Part shown: positions 33,547 to 42,738 of the stretch, in pieces
Layout: each line of letters begins with the position of its first letter
Numbering within the stretch: the stretch's first letter is position 1
Assembly (NCBI GenBank): GCA_025559845.1
Contig: CP048469.1
Location: 1,488,001-1,552,000, forward strand
From: Agrobacterium tumefaciens
GTDB lineage: Bacteria > Pseudomonadota > Alphaproteobacteria > Rhizobiales > Rhizobiaceae
Direction of reading: 5' to 3'
DNA length: 64,000 nt
Notes under the pieces: model-generated
What the model was told of the DNA's origin: nothing
What the model saw: the letters and a program-made list of their open reading frames with translations, nothing else
Database searches by the model: none
Program-made: the position numbers and the translations under genes

Positions 33547-36033
33547 ATGTCCTCTGATGTCGAACGGTTACGCCGTGATGTTTCCTTATCCGCGACGGCA
33601 GAGAGCTACGGTTTCAGGCTGGAGCGCAACGGTCACGAGTTCCAGACCTGCTGCCCGTTCCATGCCGAAAACACGCCCTCCTTCACCATTTTCATGGGCC
33701 AGGATGGCGTGCAGCGTTTCCACTGCTTCGGCTGCGGCGAAAAGGGGGATGTCCTCGATTTCGTCCAGAAGATCAAAGGCGTCGCCCTACCCGAAGCGGT
33801 TCGTATCCTCGGCGGTGCGGATACCACCCGTGCCAATGCCAGGCTGCAAAAGCGCGATGCACCCGACCGCTATGACGGCATCACCCCGATAGACCCGCCG
33901 TTGCAGGCGCTGCATGCCGGACGCCGCGTGCAGCTTTATAACCCCAAGAGAAAGGGCCAGCGCAGCGAATGGGGCACCTTCGCGCCCGCAATGGTATTTC
34001 CCTATCGCCGCACCGATGGCTCCCTGCTGGGTTACGTGCTGCGCCATGATCTGCCCGGAGGCGCCAAGGAAACGCCGATGGTGATGTTTGTGCGGTTGCC
34101 GGATGGCAGGCAGACATGGTGCCGTTTCCCCTTCCCCAAGCCCCGGCCGCTCTACGGCCTGCATGAACTCGGCGATGCCCGTGAGGTCTATGTCGTCGAA
34201 GGTGAAAAATGCCGCGACAGGCTGCACAGGGCGACCGGCCTCACCGTCGTCTCATGGGCAGGCGGCACCCAGGGCGTCAAACACACCGACTGGTCGCCAC
34301 TGGCCGGTCGCAAAGTCACCATCTGGCCGGATTTCGATGCGCCGGGCATGGCAACAGCCACGGAAATTACAACCGCTCTGACCGGGCTTGGCGTAGAAGC
34401 GCGCCATGTCGGACTGACCGAGATTGACGCAGCCTCCGAGATCGAAAGCTACGGTTTCGAAAACTGGCAGACAGGCGATTTTCCGAAAAAGGGTTGGGAC
34501 TGTGCCGATGCGGTGGAGGCGGGCTGGGACCGCGATCAGCTCATCCGCTTCCTCAACACCACCATGCGGCCCATGACCCCGCTTGCCTCCCAACCTCAGG
34601 AAAAATCACCCTCCAGAACGGTGCCTCTCGGTGCTGATGGTATCGAGGCCATGCCCGACATGTTTCCAGGCCAGATGTATGGATCGGAAGTCTGGCTGGC
34701 GCGGGAATTTCACCACGAGATGAAGAAGGCCTGTGGCGGCCAGATCGTGCGCGCCGAGGGAAAATTCTGGGCTTTTGGCCCAACCGCCTGGCGGCCGATT
34801 TCCGACCAGAAGATCAGGCTTGCCATGCACGCGCTGGACGCCATCGGCATTGGCGCGAAAGAAACGCCGCTCAAGCTCGGCAAACGCATGATTGATGGCA
34901 TCATCAACGAGCTGGGAACACGCGTCTCGGACGACGACTTCTTCAAAAGCCCTGTCGTTGGCATGAATGTGAAGAACTGCACCATCACCATCGACGACAA
35001 GGGAAAGGTGGATTGCCGTGCCCATGATCCGCAGGATCGCTTTCGCTTCACCATCAACGCCGAATATCACCTGCACACCGATAGCCATCCACCCGAGGGT
35101 TCTTTGCTGCACAGACTGCTTTACGGTGCCTTTCGCCATGATGCCGATGCCGCCGACAAGATCCACCTGATCTCCGAAATGCTGGGGGCAGCCGCCTTCG
35201 GCCTGGCGACGCGTGTAAAGCAGCCGAAGGCCTTCATCCTGCTCGGCGAAACCGCCAATAACGGCAAATCGACCATTGCCGCGCTGTTTCGCGCACTTTT
35301 GCCTGAAGGCGCCGTATCCTCGATCTCCCCGGCTTTCTTCAACGATGAAAAGCGCATCATCAACCTCGCAGGCAAGGCCGCCAACGTCGCAGACGAGCTG
35401 AGCGCTGCGGCTATTGCCGGAGAAGAATTCAAGGCGGCAGTGACCGGAAACCCGATTGAAGGCCGCAGTCTCTACAAGGATGTGGTCAGTTTTTCGCCAC
35501 GCGCCCTGCACTGCTTCACCACCAACACCCTGCCGCGCTTCAACGGCGGTATCGATCGCGGTCTGCGGCGACGGCTTGTGGTCATGCAGTTCAACCGGTC
35601 GATCCCTGACAGTGAGGTCATCACCGATATTGCCGAACGCATTCAGGCAGAAGAGCTTGATCTGCTGCTCGGCTTTGCCGTTGCCGGTGCAATCCGCCTG
35701 AAAAAGAAGGGCAGCTACACCATTCCGGAAAGCTCGAAGGAAGCACTCAATGCCTGGCTGCTGCTCGACCCGCTCAATGAGTGGTTCGACATCCGCGTCG
35801 TGCCCGTCACGCACGAACCGCGTGGCGGCTGGCTGCGCACCAGCAAGCTTTTCGAAAACTTCAGGAACTGGGCCGTGGAACAGGGTTACAAGGAAAGCTT
35901 CCTGCCCCCGGTCAACACCTTCTCCCAGCGGCTGAAATCCATGCCGAATGTGCAGTTGAAACGTCTGAGTTCAGGCATGGTCGCGCAAGGCGTCACCATT
36001 GAAGACGTCACCCAATATGGTGATGTGTTCTGA
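33547..36033 (+). CDS. Phage/plasmid-type primase-helicase
   Basis: An 828-residue multidomain protein. Residues 1-75 hold a DnaG-like zinc finger (CCPFHAENTPSFTI, HCFGCGEKGDVLDF). A Toprim-like part follows near residues 210-290 (VYVVEGEKCRDRL, then WPDFDAPGMA). The C-terminal D5/SF3-type helicase has Walker A GETANNGKST near residue 560, Walker B ANVADELS, a conserved TTNTLPRF sensor and the GLRRRL arginine finger. Such proteins prime and unwind phage, satellite or plasmid DNA. Complete by length, in contrast to the lack of integrase and capsid genes nearby. Confidence 0.88.
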   Translation: MSSDVERLRRDVSLSATAESYGFRLERNGHEFQTCCPFHAENTPSFTIFMGQDGVQRFHCFGCGEKGDVLDFVQKIKGVALPEAVRILGGADTTRANARLQKRDAPDRYDGITPIDPPLQALHAGRRVQLYNPKRKGQRSEWGTFAPAMVFPYRRTDGSLLGYVLRHDLPGGAKETPMVMFVRLPDGRQTWCRFPFPKPRPLYGLHELGDAREVYVVEGEKCRDRLHRATGLTVVSWAGGTQGVKHTDWSPLAGRKVTIWPDFDAPGMATATEITTALTGLGVEARHVGLTEIDAASEIESYGFENWQTGDFPKKGWDCADAVEAGWDRDQLIRFLNTTMRPMTPLASQPQEKSPSRTVPLGADGIEAMPDMFPGQMYGSEVWLAREFHHEMKKACGGQIVRAEGKFWAFGPTAWRPISDQKIRLAMHALDAIGIGAKETPLKLGKRMIDGIINELGTRVSDDDFFKSPVVGMNVKNCTITIDDKGKVDCRAHDPQDRFRFTINAEYHLHTDSHPPEGSLLHRLLYGAFRHDADAADKIHLISEMLGAAAFGLATRVKQPKAFILLGETANNGKSTIAALFRALLPEGAVSSISPAFFNDEKRIINLAGKAANVADELSAAAIAGEEFKAAVTGNPIEGRSLYKDVVSFSPRALHCFTTNTLPRFNGGIDRGLRRRLVVMQFNRSIPDSEVITDIAERIQAEELDLLLGFAVAGAIRLKKKGSYTIPESSKEALNAWLLLDPLNEWFDIRVVPVTHEPRGGWLRTSKLFENFRNWAVEQGYKESFLPPVNTFSQRLKSMPNVQLKRLSSGMVAQGVTIEDVTQYGDVF

Positions 36034-36127
36034 AGCTTCACCCCGCCGGGATCGCGCCCCCGTGCCATGCGGATAACCATTGGCGAGGGAAACTTGCCGC
36101 CTCATCATCCATTGAGGACATCGCGAC

Positions 36128-36928
36128 ATGGCAAAACAGAATTTCGAGGCATGCCTCGCCTTCACGCTTGCGGCCGAGGGCGGGCTTTCGAAGGACCGCA
36201 GGGACCCCGGCAACTGGACGGGCGGCAAGGTCGGCCTTGGTGAGTTCAAGGGCACGAAACACGGCATTTCCGCCGCAGCCTTTCCCACGCTGGATATCGC
36301 CAATCTGACCGTCAAGGATGTCGCCCCGATCTACAGGACACGGTACTGGGATGCGGTGCGTGGTGACGAACTGCCGCCAGGCTTCGATCTCGCCACCTGG
36401 GATTACGGCGTCAATTCCGGGCCGGCACGCGCCATCCGCGAGGCGCAGGCGGTGATCGGCGCCCCCGTCGACGGCAAGGCCGGTCCCGTCACCCTGCGCA
36501 AGGCCTCCTCGGCAGGCGTCAAGGAAATTCAGGCGCTCTGCGCCCGTCGCCTCAGCTTCATGCGCGGCCTGAAAATCTGGAGCATCAACAAAAATGGCTG
36601 GACGGCCCGTGTCGCAAAGGTCGAGGCAAAGGGTGTCGCCATGTATCTCGCCGCAACGGGATCGGCATCCTCAGCCAGAAAGGCGCTTGCCGAAGAAAGC
36701 CAGAAGGCAGCCCACAGTGCAGAGAAGAACGGCAATCAGGCGGCCCTCGTCGGCACGGGTGGCACGGTGTCCGTCTCGACGGGTATTTCTTCCTGGACGG
36801 GCTTTTGTCTCGGAATGCTGGTCGTGCTGGCAGCAATGTCCGTCATTTTCGCACTCTACAGGAAGAACAGGCAGCGCGCCGAAGCCTATCGCGCCGAAGT
36901 GACCGCGCTTGCCGACGCGGGCGCCTGA
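36128..36928 (+). CDS. GH108 endolysin with C-terminal membrane segment
   Basis: A 266-residue muramidase. Residues 1-90 match glycosyl hydrolase 108 (LAFTLAAEGGLSKDRRDPGN, with the catalytic Glu in AEGG), and 95-170 the peptidoglycan-binding type 3 domain (DYGVNSGPARAIREAQAVIG). There is no signal peptide. A C-terminal hydrophobic span (GFCLGMLVVLAAMSVIFALY, about 222-241) is followed by a charged tail, so the enzyme is likely membrane-tethered. It lies after the primase gene and is closed by a strong terminator. Release may depend on a holin. Confidence 0.88.
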   Translation: MAKQNFEACLAFTLAAEGGLSKDRRDPGNWTGGKVGLGEFKGTKHGISAAAFPTLDIANLTVKDVAPIYRTRYWDAVRGDELPPGFDLATWDYGVNSGPARAIREAQAVIGAPVDGKAGPVTLRKASSAGVKEIQALCARRLSFMRGLKIWSINKNGWTARVAKVEAKGVAMYLAATGSASSARKALAEESQKAAHSAEKNGNQAALVGTGGTVSVSTGISSWTGFCLGMLVVLAAMSVIFALYRKNRQRAEAYRAEVTALADAGA

Positions 36929-36955
36929 CAGGGGTTGAGAGGTTGCCAAACGCAG

Positions 36956-36979
36956 GCCCGCAGGACTGCGGGCTTTTTT
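36956..36979 (+). terminator. Rho-independent terminator of the phage-like element
   Basis: GCCCGCA (36956-36962) pairs with TGCGGGC (36967-36973) around GGAC, followed by TTTTTT. It lies 28 bases after the endolysin stop and marks the right end of the element before the conserved FAH gene. Confidence 0.9.
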
Positions 36980-37085
36980 CGTTTCCGGAAGCGCAAGAGG
37001 ACCGCCAGCGCGGTTTTTGAACTGGTAATTGCCCCGGAATTGCGGGAAAAGACTGGCACCTGAAGTCGATGCAAGGAAGCTTTTC

Positions 37086-37775
37086 ATGGCCGCAACTGTC
37101 ATTCCCACACCGCAACCGGTTCTTCTCCCCGTCGAAGGCACCAGCGAGACGTTTCCGGTACGGCGCGTTTATTGTGTTGGCCGCAATTACGCCGACCACG
37201 CCATTGAAATGGGACATGATCCGTCGCGCGAGCCGCCCTTCTACTTCCAGAAAAATCCGGACAACCTGCTGCCATCAGGTCGCGATTTCCCCTACCCGTC
37301 GCTGTCGTCCAACGTGCATTACGAAGTCGAATGCGTGGTCGTTCTGAAAAGCGGCGGTTCGGATATTCCGGCCAGTGAAGCACTGGATCACGTCTGGGGT
37401 TATGCCGTCGGCATCGACATGACGCGCCGCGACCTGCAGGACGGCCTGAAGAAGATGGGCCGTTCCTGGGAAGGCGCCAAGGCATTCGAATTTTCCGCGC
37501 CGGTCTCGCCCGTCGTGCCCGCGTCGAAAATCGGCCATCCCTCCACCGGCGCCATCTGGCTTGATGTCAACGGCACGCGCAAGCAGACCGGCGATCTCTC
37601 GCAGATGATCTGGAAAGTACCGGAAGTGATTGCCGAACTGTCCAAGCTGTTCACGCTTGCCGCCGGCGACGTCATCATGACCGGCACACCCGCAGGCGTT
37701 GGCCCCATCGTACGCGGCGATCTGATCGAATGCGGCGTCGACGGTGTCGGCACGCTGTCCGTCAAGGTCGCGTAA
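37086..37775 (+). CDS. Fumarylacetoacetate hydrolase family protein
   Basis: A 229-residue FAH-type hydrolase. The metal and active-site motifs are YCVGRNYADHAIEMG, YEVECVVVLKSG (metal Glu residues) and GTPAGVGPI. Members hydrolyse fumarylpyruvate or acylpyruvates, or decarboxylate oxaloacetate (FAHD1/YcgM group). The start is ATG 37086 after AAGGAAGC; the upstream frame is leader. It is 21 bases before the gamma-carbonic anhydrase gene, and the pair is transcribed together. Confidence 0.9.
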   Translation: MAATVIPTPQPVLLPVEGTSETFPVRRVYCVGRNYADHAIEMGHDPSREPPFYFQKNPDNLLPSGRDFPYPSLSSNVHYEVECVVVLKSGGSDIPASEALDHVWGYAVGIDMTRRDLQDGLKKMGRSWEGAKAFEFSAPVSPVVPASKIGHPSTGAIWLDVNGTRKQTGDLSQMIWKVPEVIAELSKLFTLAAGDVIMTGTPAGVGPIVRGDLIECGVDGVGTLSVKVA

Positions 37776-37796
37776 CGCAAACCGGGAGGAGAACCG

Positions 37797-38330
37797 ATGC
37801 CGCTTTACCGTCTGGAAGACAGAACGCCCCAAACCCCTGCCCCTGACCGTTACTGGGTTGCCCCCGATGCGAATGTCATCGGGTCGGTCACGCTTGGAGA
37901 GGATGTCGGCATCTGGTTTGGTGCAACGCTGCGCGGCGATAATGAGCCGATCAGCGTTGGCCGCGGCACGAACATTCAGGAAGGCGTGATGGTGCACAGC
38001 GATCCCGGCTATGCCGCGACGATCGGTGAGATGTGCACCATCGGCCACCATGCCATCGTTCACGGCTGCACCATTGGCGACAACTCGCTGGTCGGCATGG
38101 GCGCAACCATCCTGAACGGCGCGAAGATCGGCAGTAATTGCCTGATCGGCGCCAATGCGCTGATTACCGAAGGCAAGGAGTTTCCCGACAATTCTCTCAT
38201 CGTCGGGTCGCCGGCACGGGTGATCCGCACGCTGGACGACGATGCGGTCGCAGCGCTGCGCCGTTCGGCCGAGAAATACATCGAAAACTGGAAACGGTTT
38301 TCGAACGACCTGCAACTCGTGCAGGAATAG
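37797..38330 (+). CDS. Gamma carbonic anhydrase family protein
   Basis: A 177-residue left-handed beta-helix hexapeptide protein. The zinc ligands are His in VMVHSD and the two in TIGHHAIVHG. Hexapeptide repeats run from residue 24 to 130 (VIGSVTLGEDVGIWFGATLR, IGDNSLVGMG), followed by a C-terminal helix. Function is carbonic anhydrase-like (YrdA/CaiE/PaaY group) though many members are inactive as enzymes. GGGAGGAG precedes the ATG. It is convergent with zur. Confidence 0.92.
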   Translation: MPLYRLEDRTPQTPAPDRYWVAPDANVIGSVTLGEDVGIWFGATLRGDNEPISVGRGTNIQEGVMVHSDPGYAATIGEMCTIGHHAIVHGCTIGDNSLVGMGATILNGAKIGSNCLIGANALITEGKEFPDNSLIVGSPARVIRTLDDDAVAALRRSAEKYIENWKRFSNDLQLVQE

Positions 38331-38352
38331 AACCGGTCCAGTCAGACCGGTT
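38331..38352. terminator. Hairpin between convergent genes
   Basis: AACCGGTC and GACCGGTT form a perfect eight-base stem around CAGTCA. It follows the carbonic anhydrase stop directly and overlaps the last bases before the zur stop. No T tract, so it may be a structural 3' end. Confidence 0.5.
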
Positions 38353-38357
38353 GCAAA

Positions 38358-38762
38358 TCAGGATGCACAGGCAGCGCAGAGGCCACGAATTTCAATTGTG
38401 GTCTTTTCCGCCTTGAACTTGTGGTCTTTGACCCAGCGTTCCAGACGATGATCGATGTCGTGATCGTGAAACTCGGTCACCTGCCCGCACGCCTCGCAGA
38501 TGGCAAAGGCGACAGTGCCGTGGTGATGCGTGCAGCACTCCGCCTGGGTATGGGTGCAGGCAACGAAGGCATTCAGGCTTTCCAGCCGATGCACCAGCCC
38601 GAACTCGATGAGTTTTTCCAGCGCACGATACACCTGCAGCGGAGCTCGGAAGCCGTCATCGCGCAGCTTGTCGAGGATCATGTAGGCGCTGAGCGGGCCT
38701 TGCGAGTTCGACAGCGCGTTCATCACCAGAGACTGGTTCTTGGTCAGATTTTGCGCATTCAT
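38358..38762 (-). CDS. zur: Zinc uptake regulator Zur (Fur family)
   Basis: A 134-residue Fur-family protein beginning MNAQNLTKNQSLVMNALSNS. HTH region VYRALEKLIEFGLVHRLESL; the structural zinc site is CEACG ... CAAC, and the regulatory site includes His residues in THHHG and the Cys in AECC. With zinc bound it represses uptake genes. It is the third gene of znuC-znuB-zur, with a four-base ATGA overlap with znuB, so the regulator is made with the transporter. Zur-box-like sequence lies between znuC and znuA. Confidence 0.95.
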   Translation of the reverse strand: MNAQNLTKNQSLVMNALSNSQGPLSAYMILDKLRDDGFRAPLQVYRALEKLIEFGLVHRLESLNAFVACTHTQAECCTHHHGTVAFAICEACGQVTEFHDHDIDHRLERWVKDHKFKAEKTTIEIRGLCAACAS

Positions 38763-39577
38763 GACTTGCCTCCCTCATCGGCCGCACGGGAAGCCCCCGG
38801 TAACGGCAGCAGGCTTACAACGAACAGAACGACTGCGGCAACCACGATCGACGGTCCGGACGGCGTATCGTAGGTCAAAGACCCCATCAGCCCACCGAAA
38901 ACCGCGATGGCTCCGATCAGCGATGCGATCACAGCCATGACCTCAGGTGTGGACGAAAAGCGTCTGGCCGTCGCAGCCGGAATGATCAGCAGCGACGTAA
39001 TCAGCATGATGCCGACGACCTTCATGGCGATGGCAATGACGAGCGCCATCAGCAGCGTAAACAGGAGCTTGGCAAGTTCCGGGTTCAACCCCTCCGCCTC
39101 TGCCAGTTCGGCATTGACGGTGGATGCCAGAAGCGGCCGCCACAGCTTGACCATGACGCCAATCACAACAAGACCGCCGCCCCAGATCAGCGCAATGTCC
39201 GTGGTCGTGACAGCCAGGATATCGCCGAACAGGAAGGAAATGAGGTCGATCCGCACCCAGGTCATGAAGGCGACGATCACCAGACCGATGGCCAGCGCCG
39301 AATGCGAGAGAATGCCGAGAAGCGCATCCGCAGACAGAGCTTGCCGGCGCTGCAGGAACAGCAGCAGCACAGATACCAGCGAGGCGACCAGAAACACGCT
39401 GACCGTCAGATTGATCTGGAAGAGAAGCGACAGCGCCACGCCCAGCAGCGCCGAGTGCGCCATCGTATCGCCGAAATAAGCCATGCGCCGCCACACGACG
39501 AAACAGCCAAGCGGCCCGACGGTCAGTGCAACGCCGATACCGGCGATCATGGCGCGAATGAAGAAATCGTCAAACAT
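38759..39577 (-). CDS. znuB: Zinc ABC transporter permease ZnuB
   Basis: A 272-residue ABC-3 family permease with seven to eight hydrophobic spans. It opens MFDDFFIRAMIAGIGVALTV and has the conserved GDTMAHSALLGVAL loop, the EAA-like ATPase contact region and LLITSLLIIPAATARRF. It forms the membrane channel for Zn(II) from ZnuA. It overlaps znuC by eight bases and zur by four. Confidence 0.95.
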   Translation of the reverse strand: MFDDFFIRAMIAGIGVALTVGPLGCFVVWRRMAYFGDTMAHSALLGVALSLLFQINLTVSVFLVASLVSVLLLFLQRRQALSADALLGILSHSALAIGLVIVAFMTWVRIDLISFLFGDILAVTTTDIALIWGGGLVVIGVMVKLWRPLLASTVNAELAEAEGLNPELAKLLFTLLMALVIAIAMKVVGIMLITSLLIIPAATARRFSSTPEVMAVIASLIGAIAVFGGLMGSLTYDTPSGPSIVVAAVVLFVVSLLPLPGASRAADEGGKS

Positions 39578-40526
39578 GCCGCTCTCCGTGTTTTGTATCG
39601 GAGGTCACAGCATCCGCCGAATGATCGTGTCCGCAGCCGCAGCCATCATGGTCGTGATCGTGGTCGTGATCATGGTCATGGTGATCGTGATGATGGACAT
39701 GCGTTGAATGGTCGTGGTCATGATGGTGGCCGTCATCGGGATGGCAATGGTCCGTGACCGAGCCATCAGCGTGCAGGACACGGCCGTCGGGCAGATGGGT
39801 ATGATCGTGATGATGGCTGTAGACGGCCAGTGCCTTGGCAGCCGTTCCACCGAAAAGCTGCATATATTCGGCGCTCTGGCTGACCGCCTGCGGCGTACCA
39901 CGGCAGCAGACATGGCCGTTCAGGCAGATCACCGTATCGGTTTCCGCCATCACCACATGCAGGTCATGCGAGATTAACAAAACTCCGCAATTTGTTGAAT
40001 TTCTGATATTTTTAATCAGTTCGTAGAGTGCGATCTCGCCGGAGAAGTCGACCCCCTGCACCGGTTCATCCAGAACCAGAAGATCCGGCTTGCGCGCAAT
40101 GGCCCGCGCCAGAAGCGCACGCTGAAACTCGCCGCCGGACAGGTGCTGAACCTCGGCATTGGCAAGATGGGCAATGCCCGTGGCATTCAGGGCCGCATCG
40201 ATTTCCCGGGCCGGGAGCGGCCCGGTCAACGTCATCAGACGCCGCACCGACAGCGGCATTGTCCAGTCGACGGAAAGCTTCTGCGGCACATATCCCACCC
40301 GCAACCCATCGATGCGCGAGACAGCGCCCTCGCTCGGCTTCAACACGCCGATCGCCATTTTGGCGCTGGTCGATTTGCCAGATCCGTTCGGACCGATCAG
40401 GGTGACGATCTCGCCCTTGCTGACGGAAAAATCTACGCCGCGCACCAGCCAGCGACCGCCGCGCTGAATACCGGCATTGGAAAGAGACACGAGTGTATCA
40501 CCACCCTTGGGGGCAGAATGAAGCAT
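39570..40526 (-). CDS. znuC: Zinc ABC transporter ATPase ZnuC with His-rich tail
   Basis: A 318-residue ATPase. Walker A is GPNGSGKST, the signature HLSGGEFQRALLARA and Walker B DLLVLDEPVQG, with switch His in LLISHD. The C-terminal 80 residues are unusual: a region extremely rich in His and Asp (pairs such as HHDHDH and HDHDHDHDHDG) ending CGCGHDH. This part is likely cytoplasmic, so it may store or hand over zinc. First gene of znuCB-zur, divergent from znuA, weak ribosome site before ATG 40526. Confidence 0.95.
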   Translation of the reverse strand: MLHSAPKGGDTLVSLSNAGIQRGGRWLVRGVDFSVSKGEIVTLIGPNGSGKSTSAKMAIGVLKPSEGAVSRIDGLRVGYVPQKLSVDWTMPLSVRRLMTLTGPLPAREIDAALNATGIAHLANAEVQHLSGGEFQRALLARAIARKPDLLVLDEPVQGVDFSGEIALYELIKNIRNSTNCGVLLISHDLHVVMAETDTVICLNGHVCCRGTPQAVSQSAEYMQLFGGTAAKALAVYSHHHDHTHLPDGRVLHADGSVTDHCHPDDGHHHDHDHSTHVHHHDHHDHDHDHDHDHDGCGCGHDHSADAVTSDTKHGERHV

Positions 40527-40566
40527 GGGATTATCCGATTGGCGATGTTGCGTACCGCTATCGCAT

Positions 40567-40603
40567 ACGTTATAGCGTTACGCAATAAATGTAATAACAT
40601 AAC
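40567..40603. promoter_or_regulatory. Zur box region between znuC and znuA
   Basis: ATGTAATAACAT (40589-40600) is a palindrome with arms ATGT/ACAT inside the A+T-rich divergent region, extended by AACC. ACGTTATAGCGTTACG (40567-40582) is a second imperfect repeat. Sequences with GTTAT/ATAAC arms are typical Zur boxes; zinc repression of both operons is inferred from position. Confidence 0.6.
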
Positions 40604-40630
40604 CGTCTTCTTCAAGTGGAGTGACTTTTC

Positions 40631-41656
40631 ATGAGACCAATCCTGATCGCGCTGGCGGCGTCCGCCTCGATAGCAGCCATGGCGTCGACCGCGATGGCCG
40701 CCGCCCCCAATGTCGTGGTCTCGATCAAGCCTGTCCACTCCCTCGTCGCCGCCATCATGAAAGGCGTGGGCGAACCGCAACTGATCGTCGATGGCGCGGC
40801 CTCCCCGCACATCTACAGCCTGAAACCGTCCAACGCCCGTACGCTGGAAAAAGCCGACATGGTGTTCTGGGTCGGCCCCGGCCTCGAAGCCTATCTGGAA
40901 AAGCCGCTGCAGGCGCTGGCCAGCAAGGCAAAGGTCGTGGAACTGGAAGATGCCGAGGGTCTGGAAAAACTGCCATTCCGCGAAGGCGGTCCTTTTGAAG
41001 CCCACGATCACGGCGACCATGAAGGACACGATCATGAGGCCGAAGAAGCCCACGAACACAAGCATGATGGCGAAGAGCATGCCGACGACCACAAGGATGG
41101 CCATGATCACGATCATGGGCATGGGCATGACCATGCACATGGCGAATACGACATGCACCTCTGGCTCGACCCGGCAAATGCGAAGGCGATGGCACGCTCG
41201 ATCGAGGCAGCTCTTATCAAGGCCGACGCGGACAATGCCGCCACCTATCAGGAAAACGCCCGCAAGCTGCTGACCGATATCGACGCTCTCGATGCAGAGC
41301 TGGCGGAAACCGTAAAGCCGATCAAGGACAAGCCCTTCATCGTCTTCCACGATGCCTACCAGTATTTCGAACACCGCTATGGCGTGAAGACGGCAGGCTC
41401 CATCACCGTCAGCCCCGAGACCATGCCGGGTGCGGACCGCGTCAAACAGGTGCAGCAGAAAATCCGCGAACTCGGCGCCACCTGCGTGTTTGCCGAACCG
41501 CAATTCGAGCCGAAGCTCGTCTCAGTCGTCATGGAAGGTACAGATGCCAGGTCCGGCACGCTGGACCCCGAAGCAGCAACCCAGACACCCGGCCCCGATC
41601 TCTATTTCGAGATGATGCGTGGCATCGCCAAGTCGCTAAAGGACTGCCTGTCCTGA
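40631..41656 (+). CDS. znuA: Zinc ABC transporter substrate-binding protein ZnuA
   Basis: A 341-residue periplasmic zinc-binding protein. The signal peptide is LIALAASASIAAMASTAMAA. Zinc ligands include His in KPVHSLV, the later His of MHLWLDP and VFHDAYQYF. A charged His-rich loop at about 120-175 (HDHGDHEGHDHE, GHDHDHGHGHDHAHGEY) is the hallmark of ZnuA over MntC. It delivers Zn(II) to ZnuBC. A cysteine pair is possible near the end (TCVF, KDCLS). It is divergent from znuCB-zur. Confidence 0.95.
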   Translation: MRPILIALAASASIAAMASTAMAAAPNVVVSIKPVHSLVAAIMKGVGEPQLIVDGAASPHIYSLKPSNARTLEKADMVFWVGPGLEAYLEKPLQALASKAKVVELEDAEGLEKLPFREGGPFEAHDHGDHEGHDHEAEEAHEHKHDGEEHADDHKDGHDHDHGHGHDHAHGEYDMHLWLDPANAKAMARSIEAALIKADADNAATYQENARKLLTDIDALDAELAETVKPIKDKPFIVFHDAYQYFEHRYGVKTAGSITVSPETMPGADRVKQVQQKIRELGATCVFAEPQFEPKLVSVVMEGTDARSGTLDPEAATQTPGPDLYFEMMRGIAKSLKDCLS

Positions 41657-41685
41657 CAGGTCTCTGCTGACCGCACAGATGGCGC

Positions 41686-42738
41686 TCAGGGCTTGGGCGC
41701 CATCGACGACCATACAGGCTTGCTGACACTCTGCAGCGTCTCCGCCGGCTCGCCATTGATGCGGGCCAAAAGCGCCGCCGCAAGCTCCCTGCCCGCCAGC
41801 TTGATGTCCTCGTTCACAGTGTGAACCTGCGGCTTGATCCAGTTCAGGAATTCGGCCGACTGCTTGGACACGACGTCGATATCCTCACCGATCTTCACAC
41901 CGGCCGCCTCGAACCCGGCCATCAGCGCAATGGTGCTGCTGCCGCTGATCGACACGATACCGTCGGGCCGGTCCTTCCCGGACATCAACTGTTCGCCAAA
42001 ATCGCGCAGCTTGTCGAGCGGGGTTTCAATGGTGACGGAATCCAGCGGAAACTCCGATACGCCGAAATGCCGGATGGCCCGGTTGAAACCTTTTCTGGCG
42101 TGGTCGTGGAAGGAAAACCGTGACGGCGGCACGATGATGGCGATCTTCTTGCGCCCGCACTGCACCAGCCGCTCCACAGCCTCGTAGGCATAGGCCTCGT
42201 TGTCGAAGTCGTGATAGGCGTGTTCGATGCCCATGTCGCTGCGACCATGCGTGACAAACGGCATGTTGCGCTCGGTCATGAAGCGAACGCGCGGATCATC
42301 CGGCTGGATCTTGGAAATGATGACACCATCGGCCGACCCGGTGTCGAGAATGTAGCGGATCGGCACCATCGAATCCTTGGCATGCGTGTGCGGTGTCACG
42401 ACAAGATGATATTGGGTCGCGGCCAGAACCTCGGTGATACCGAACACCATCTGGCTGGTAAAACCCATCAGCTCTTCATCGACGCTCAGCACCAGTGCAA
42501 TGACATTGGTCTTGCCGGTGCGCAGACGAACGCCGGCGCGGTTCGGCTGGTAACCGATCTGCCTGGCAATCAGCCGCACACGTTCCTTGGTATCGGCGCC
42601 AATGTCGGGAGCATCCTTCAATGCGCGTGAAACGGTGGTGATGCCGAGGCCTGTCATAAACGCGATGGTCTTCAACGTTGGGCGCTCACCCGCACCTATC
42701 GAAACGTTGTCACTGTCGGTTTTCCCAGTATCGTTCAT
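41686..42738 (-). CDS. LacI family transcriptional regulator
   Basis: A 350-residue LacI-type repressor. The HTH is [20 protein letters not shown], with hinge region [20 protein letters not shown] and a periplasmic-binding-protein-like ligand domain. The start at ATG 42738 is used; the first eleven codons of the longer frame (to 42771) lack support. It is divergent from the beta-mannosidase gene, with a LacI-type palindrome at 43088, so a manno-oligosaccharide or mannoside is the probable inducer. Confidence 0.9.
   Translation of the reverse strand: MNDTGKTDSDNVSIGAGERPTLKTIAFMTGLGITTVSRALKDAPDIGADTKERVRLIARQIGYQPNRAGVRLRTGKTNVIALVLSVDEELMGFTSQMVFGITEVLAATQYHLVVTPHTHAKDSMVPIRYILDTGSADGVIISKIQPDDPRVRFMTERNMPFVTHGRSDMGIEHAYHDFDNEAYAYEAVERLVQCGRKKIAIIVPPSRFSFHDHARKGFNRAIRHFGVSEFPLDSVTIETPLDKLRDFGEQLMSGKDRPDGIVSISGSSTIALMAGFEAAGVKIGEDIDVVSKQSAEFLNWIKPQVHTVNEDIKLAGRELAAALLARINGEPAETLQSVSKPVWSSMAPKP

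Noticed and set aside
34606..35814. Frame of about 402 codons opposite the primase-helicase gene
   Set aside because: The sense strand carries Walker, zinc finger and Toprim motifs; the reverse has none and no start signals.
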